In this document: positions 60,327 to 64,000 of the stretch, in pieces
How the letters are laid out: each line of letters starts with the position of its first letter
How positions within the stretch are numbered: the first letter of the stretch is position 1
Origin: Burkholderiales bacterium 8X
GTDB lineage: Bacteria; Pseudomonadota; Gammaproteobacteria; Burkholderiales; Burkholderiaceae_C
Reading direction: 5' to 3'
DNA: 64,000 nt
Assembly: GCA_902506565.1 (NCBI GenBank)
Contig: LR732703.1
Span: forward strand, 2,928,425-2,992,424
Notes under the pieces: model-generated
The model's input: the letters and a program-made list of their open reading frames with translations, nothing else
Told to the model about the DNA's origin: nothing
Database searches by the model: none
Position numbers and translations under genes: made by a program

Positions 60327-61330
60327 GCCGCCGCCTGCAGGGTCTGTTGCTTCCGCGCATGTGCGAGCGCTGCTTCGCGCACCCAGGCGCCGTCTTCCCA
60401 GGCCTCGACGCGGGCGCCGAGGCGTTCGCGGTTGCAGGGTCCGTCGCCTGCGATCACCCGCCAGAACTCGGCCCAGTCGATCGGTCCGTGGTCATGCGCC
60501 TGCCGCTCCTCGTTCCACTTCAGGTCGGGGTCGGGCAGCGTCACGCCGAGCACCTTGGCCTGCTCGACCGCGGCGTCGATGAACTTCTGCCGCAGTTCGT
60601 CGTTGGAGACCCGCTTGATGCCCCAGCGCATCGATTGCGCGCTGTTGGGCGACTCGGCGTCCGGCGGGCCGAACATCATGATCGAGGGCCACCACCAGCG
60701 GTTCACCGCGTCCTGCACCATCGCCTTCTGCGCCTCGGTGCCGTTCTGCATCATGGTGAGGAGCGCCTCGTAGCCTTGGCGCTGGTGAAAGCTTTCCTCG
60801 CGGCAGATCCGCACCATCGCCCGCGCATAGGGCGCATACGAGCAGCGGCAGATCGGCACCTGGTTCATGATCGCCGCGCCGTCGACCAGCCAGCCGATGG
60901 TGCCGATGTCGGCCCAGGTCAGGGTCGGGTAGTTGAAGATCGAGCTGTACTTGGCCTTGCCGGTATGCAGCGCGTCCAGCATCTGGTCGCGGCTGGTACC
61001 GAGGGTTTCGGCGGCCGCATACAGGTAGAGGCCGTGGCCGCCTTCGTCCTGCACCTTGGCCAAAAGGATCGCCTTGCGCTTCAGGGTCGGGGCGCGACTG
61101 ATCCAGTTGCCCTCGGGCAGCATGCCGACGATCTCCGAATGCGCATGCTGGCTGATCTGCCGCAGGAGCGTCTTGCGGTAGTGCTCCGGCATCCAGTCCT
61201 TCGCTTCGATGAAGCTTCCCGAATCGATCCGTTCGTCGAAGCGCTGCTCCAGCTGCATCTCGTCGGCGGATCGCACCGGCTTGCGCCCTTCGGCATCCTT
61301 GCCGAGGGTGTCCATGGCTTGCGTGTACAT
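60323..61330 (-). CDS. paaA: Phenylacetyl-CoA epoxidase catalytic subunit PaaA
   Basis: The 335-residue di-iron oxygenase subunit epoxidises the ring of phenylacetyl-CoA. Conserved acid and His ligands fall in V-Q-D-E-G-G-H-G and the later [13 protein letters not shown]. The ATG at 61330 has CAGGAGAAAG upstream and fits the usual length. It lies 19 bp after paaK. Confidence 0.96.
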   Translation of the reverse strand: MYTQAMDTLGKDAEGRKPVRSADEMQLEQRFDERIDSGSFIEAKDWMPEHYRKTLLRQISQHAHSEIVGMLPEGNWISRAPTLKRKAILLAKVQDEGGHGLYLYAAAETLGTSRDQMLDALHTGKAKYSSIFNYPTLTWADIGTIGWLVDGAAIMNQVPICRCSYAPYARAMVRICREESFHQRQGYEALLTMMQNGTEAQKAMVQDAVNRWWWPSIMMFGPPDAESPNSAQSMRWGIKRVSNDELRQKFIDAAVEQAKVLGVTLPDPDLKWNEERQAHDHGPIDWAEFWRVIAGDGPCNRERLGARVEAWEDGAWVREAALAHARKQQTLQAAA

Positions 61331-61349
61331 GTGCTTTCTCCTGTTGGTT

Positions 61350-62666
61350 TCAGCGTGGCCGCTCGTCGACCACGCGGCGCGCCTTGCCGGTGAGGGTTCG
61401 TTCGATCGAGTCCGGCTGCCGGACCTGGACCTCGGTCGAGATGCCGACCAGCGTCTTGACCCGCTGCTGCACCCAGCGGGCGATCTCGGCACGCTCGCCG
61501 TCGCCGAGCGTGCCCGCGCCTGGCTGCACTTCGCAGTGCACCTCGACCGAGTCGAGCGGGCCGTTGCGCGCGACCTTGATCTGGTAGTGGCCCGAGAGCT
61601 GCTGATGCGCCAGGACGATTTCCTCGATCTGCGTCGGGAACACGTTGACGCCGCGAATGATCAGCATGTCGTCGCTGCGGCCGACGATCTTGGCCATGCG
61701 GCGGAAGCTGCGCGAGGTCGGCGGCAGCAGGCGCGTGAGGTCGCGGGTGCGGTAGCGCACGATCGGCAGCGCCTCCTTGGTGAGCGAGGTGAAGACCAGC
61801 TCGCCCTCCTCGCCCTCGGGCAGCACCTCGCCGGTCTGCGGGTCGATGATCTCGGGATAGAAATGGTCTTCCCAGATCACCGGGCCGTCCTTGCTCTCGA
61901 TGCATTCGCTCGCGACGCCCGGCCCCATCACCTCCGAGAGGCCGTAGATGTCGACCGCGTCGATGCCGGCCTTGCCCTCGATCTCGCGCCGCATCGCCTC
62001 GGTCCAGGGCTCGGCGCCGAAGATGCCGACCTTGAGCGACGACTCGCGCGGGTCGAGCCCCTGGCGCACGAACTGCTCGATGATCACCTGCATGTAGCTG
62101 GGCGTGACCATGATGATGTCGGGCTTGAAGTCGACGATCAGCTGGACCTGCTTCTCGGTCTGCCCGCCGGACATCGGGATCACGGTGCAACCGGCCCGCT
62201 CGGCGCCGTAGTGCGCGCCCAGGCCGCCGGTGAAGAGCCCGTAGCCGTAGGCCACGTGCACGATGTCGCCGGCCCGCCCGCCCGCGGCGCGGATCGACCG
62301 GGCCACCAGGTCCGCCCAGACGTCGATGTCGTTGCGGGTGTAACCCACCACGGTCGGCTTGCCGGTGGTGCCCGACGAGGCATGGATGCGCATGACCTGG
62401 TCGCGCGGCACCGCGAACATGCCGAACGGATAGTTATCGCGCAGGTCCTGCTTCTGCGTGAAAGGGAACCTGGCGAGGTCGCTCAGTTGCCGCAGGTCGC
62501 CGGGCGCCACGCCGGCCGCGTCGAAGGCGCGCCGATAGTGCGGCACCTGCGTGTAGGCGCGCTCCAGGCTGGCGCGCAGCCGGGCCAGCTGCAGCGCGGT
62601 GATTTCGTCGCGGCTCGCTCGTTCGATGGGTTCGAGTTCGGCGGGCGACGGACGTTGGACGGGCAT
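61350..62666 (-). CDS. paaK: Phenylacetate-CoA ligase
   Basis: The 438-residue AMP-forming ligase activates phenylacetate with ATP and Co[11 protein letters not shown] is the P-loop-like AMP motif, [10 protein letters not shown] the adenine site, and Y-R-T-R-D-L-T-R the C-terminal hinge. The ATG at 62666 lies 8 bp from AGGAG. The in-frame GTG at 62675 overlaps that Shine-Dalgarno sequence, so it is not used. Confidence 0.96.
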   Translation of the reverse strand: MPVQRPSPAELEPIERASRDEITALQLARLRASLERAYTQVPHYRRAFDAAGVAPGDLRQLSDLARFPFTQKQDLRDNYPFGMFAVPRDQVMRIHASSGTTGKPTVVGYTRNDIDVWADLVARSIRAAGGRAGDIVHVAYGYGLFTGGLGAHYGAERAGCTVIPMSGGQTEKQVQLIVDFKPDIIMVTPSYMQVIIEQFVRQGLDPRESSLKVGIFGAEPWTEAMRREIEGKAGIDAVDIYGLSEVMGPGVASECIESKDGPVIWEDHFYPEIIDPQTGEVLPEGEEGELVFTSLTKEALPIVRYRTRDLTRLLPPTSRSFRRMAKIVGRSDDMLIIRGVNVFPTQIEEIVLAHQQLSGHYQIKVARNGPLDSVEVHCEVQPGAGTLGDGERAEIARWVQQRVKTLVGISTEVQVRQPDSIERTLTGKARRVVDERPR

Positions 62667-62717
62667 GGACTTCACTCCTGGTTCGATGGACAGTCTGCGT
62701 ACGATGCCATGCGCGCC

Positions 62718-63155
62718 TCAGGGCTGCACCGCAGGCCGCCCCTTGGCCGTGTAGGAGCGGCCCCGGAAAACCGCCACCCGTTCGCCGCGCTGGTTGCTCA
62801 CCTCGACGTCGTACACGCCAATTCGCCCGGCGCGCGAAACCTCGTGGCAGCGCGCGGTGAGCAGGTCGCCCTCGCGCGCCGGCGCCACGAAGTCGATGCC
62901 GAATCCGGAAGCCACGGTGAGCTCGCCGTGCGAGTTGCAGGCGAAGGCGAAAGTCGAATCCGCCAGCGCCGAGATGAAGCCGCCGTGGCAGGTCTGGTGG
63001 CCGTTCAACATGTCCCCGCGCACCGTCATCCGGATCACCGAGCCGCCGGGCGTGACCTCGACGATCTGCATGCCGAGCGTCTGGGTCGCGCGATCGCGGG
63101 CGTACATGCCTTCCCGCACCTGGTCGGCGATCTGCTGGGGCGTCGGGTCGGTCAT
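62718..63155 (-). CDS. paaI: Hydroxyphenylacetyl-CoA thioesterase PaaI
   Basis: The 145-residue hot-dog thioesterase has H-G-G-F-I-S-A-L-A-D-S-T-F-A-F-A-C-N near residue 58, where the Asp is catalytic. It removes dead-end CoA esters. The ATG at 63155 is preferred; the upstream in-frame part overlaps paaG out of frame. It lies 13 bp after paaG. Confidence 0.93.
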   Translation of the reverse strand: MTDPTPQQIADQVREGMYARDRATQTLGMQIVEVTPGGSVIRMTVRGDMLNGHQTCHGGFISALADSTFAFACNSHGELTVASGFGIDFVAPAREGDLLTARCHEVSRAGRIGVYDVEVSNQRGERVAVFRGRSYTAKGRPAVQP

Positions 63156-63168
63156 CGAGCGCTCCGCC

Positions 63169-63966
63169 TCATCGATCGCCGAACACCGGCGCACGCTTGG
63201 CGCCGAAAGCGGCGACGCCCTCGGCATAGTCGTTCGCAAAGCCGAGTTCGCGCTGCACCCGGGCCTCGTTCGCGAGCGCGCTCGAAAGGTCGAGCTGCTG
63301 CGCCTCGGCGAGCGCCTGGCGGGTCGCGACCAGCGCCTTCGTCGGCATCGCGGCCAGCCGGGCGGCGAGATGATCGACCGTGAGCGCGAGCTCGGCGTCC
63401 TCGACGCATTGCCAGATCAGGCCCATGGCGGCCGCATTCGCGGCAGGCAGCTTGTCGCCGAGCATGGCGAGGCCCATGGCCCTGGCGGTGCCGACCAGGC
63501 GCGGCAACAGCCAGGTACCGCCGGTATCGGGCAGCAGCCCGATCTTGGTGAAGGCCTGGATGAAGCTGGCCGAGCGGCCCGCCACCACCAGGTCGCAGCA
63601 AAGCGCCAGGTTGGCGCCGGCGCCGGCGGCCACGCCCTGCACCATCGCCACCACCGGCACCGGCATCGATCGAAGGCGCAGCACCAGGGGCGCGTAATGG
63701 GTCTCGATGATGCGGCTCAGGTCCTTGGCCGGTGCGCCGGCCTCGGGTGCCACCATCGGATCGGTCAGGTCCTGCCCCGCGCAAAAAGCGCGGCCGGCGG
63801 CCGCCAGCACCACGCATCGCACCGACGGATCGGCCGCCGCCTGGTCGAGCGCCGACTTGAGCGCCAGGTGAAGTTCCACGTTGAAGCTGTTCAACGCCTC
63901 CGGCCGGTTGAGGCGCAAGGTACGCACGGGGCCTGAATCGGCGACGAGGACGAGGGCTTCGTTCAT
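63169..63966 (-). CDS. paaG: 2-(1,2-epoxy-1,2-dihydrophenyl)acetyl-CoA isomerase PaaG
   Basis: The 265-residue crotonase-fold enzyme isomerises the ring epoxide to the oxepin. R-A-F-C-A-G-Q-D-L-T-D is the N-terminal oxyanion block near residue 60, and V-A-A-G-A-G-A-N-L-A-L-C-C-D-L-V-V the second near residue 113. The gene is the first complete gene of the paa operon in this window. paaZ and the regulator paaR are expected beyond the right edge. Confidence 0.9.
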   Translation of the reverse strand: MNEALVLVADSGPVRTLRLNRPEALNSFNVELHLALKSALDQAAADPSVRCVVLAAAGRAFCAGQDLTDPMVAPEAGAPAKDLSRIIETHYAPLVLRLRSMPVPVVAMVQGVAAGAGANLALCCDLVVAGRSASFIQAFTKIGLLPDTGGTWLLPRLVGTARAMGLAMLGDKLPAANAAAMGLIWQCVEDAELALTVDHLAARLAAMPTKALVATRQALAEAQQLDLSSALANEARVQRELGFANDYAEGVAAFGAKRAPVFGDR

Positions 63967-63984
63967 GGTTGATGTTGGTTAATT

Positions 63985-64000
63985 GACCGACCGTTCGGTC
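63985..64000. promoter_or_regulatory. Palindrome at the paa operon promoter (possible TetR-type PaaR site)
   Basis: GACCGA and TCGGTC flank CCGT, 18 bp before the paaG ATG and reaching the window edge, so the repeat may continue further. TetR-type PaaR repressors of phenylacetate operons in betaproteobacteria and actinobacteria bind A/T-flanked ACCGNNCGGT-like sites. This fits but is unproven. Confidence 0.5.

Overview
The window is a stretch of GC-rich chromosome from a betaproteobacterium of the Burkholderiales, most likely the Comamonadaceae and close to Variovorax. This placement is inferred. It rests on the tmRNA tag ANDERFALAA, the fused aroA-cmk gene, and the core order gyrA, DUF2059 gene, serC, pheA, tyrA, aroA-cmk, rpsA, ihfB, lapA, lapB. 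I see no insertion sequence, prophage, CRISPR array or rRNA gene; the only structural RNA gene is tmRNA. Nearly all genes sit in tight, often translationally coupled operons.

Positions 1-16,600 are core genome: a methyltransferase cut by the left edge, ssrA (tmRNA), gph, ubiG, an OmpA-family protein, then the plus-strand gyrA-to-lapB run (topology, serine, aromatic amino acids, CMP kinase, ribosomal protein S1, IHF-beta, LPS assembly control) and a small helix-hairpin-helix protein. Positions 16,740-26,240 carry transporters: a TRAP system, a CrcB/Fluc fluoride channel, and a six-gene Mrp/Pha cation/proton antiporter operon whose first gene fuses subunits A and B. Several small secreted or membrane proteins follow.

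Positions 27,300-35,790 hold the least understood part. It combines a RibD-C reductase, a methyltransferase, a GT4-type glycosyltransferase, a 6-pyruvoyl-tetrahydropterin-synthase-like protein whose active site looks dismantled, a medium-chain dehydrogenase without obvious zinc ligands, a CDP-alcohol phosphatidyltransferase, a YceI-like protein and a membrane sulfatase/phosphotransferase. It looks like a pathway for an unknown glycosylated, methylated metabolite, possibly pterin- or aminouracil-derived, next to a lipid headgroup module. It is my main candidate for an undescribed system.

Positions 36,190-45,280 encode a form II aerobic CO-dehydrogenase-like molybdenum hydroxylase (coxS-L-M-D-E-G and xdhC) with a divergent AcoR-like regulator that lacks the AAA+ domain. 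Positions 45,300-52,430 supply metal oxyanions: thioredoxin, modABC, a SnoaL-like protein, tupACB and a ModE-type regulator with a 9-bp-arm operator candidate. The molybdoenzyme thus lies beside its likely molybdate/tungstate supply.

Positions 52,445-64,000 hold the aerobic phenylacetate pathway, transcribed leftward (paaG, paaI, paaK, paaA-B-C-D-E). It continues co-directionally into a branched-chain-amino-acid-type ABC importer whose permease LivM and ATPase LivG are fused. A TetR-style palindrome at the right edge may be the control site of the paa operon.
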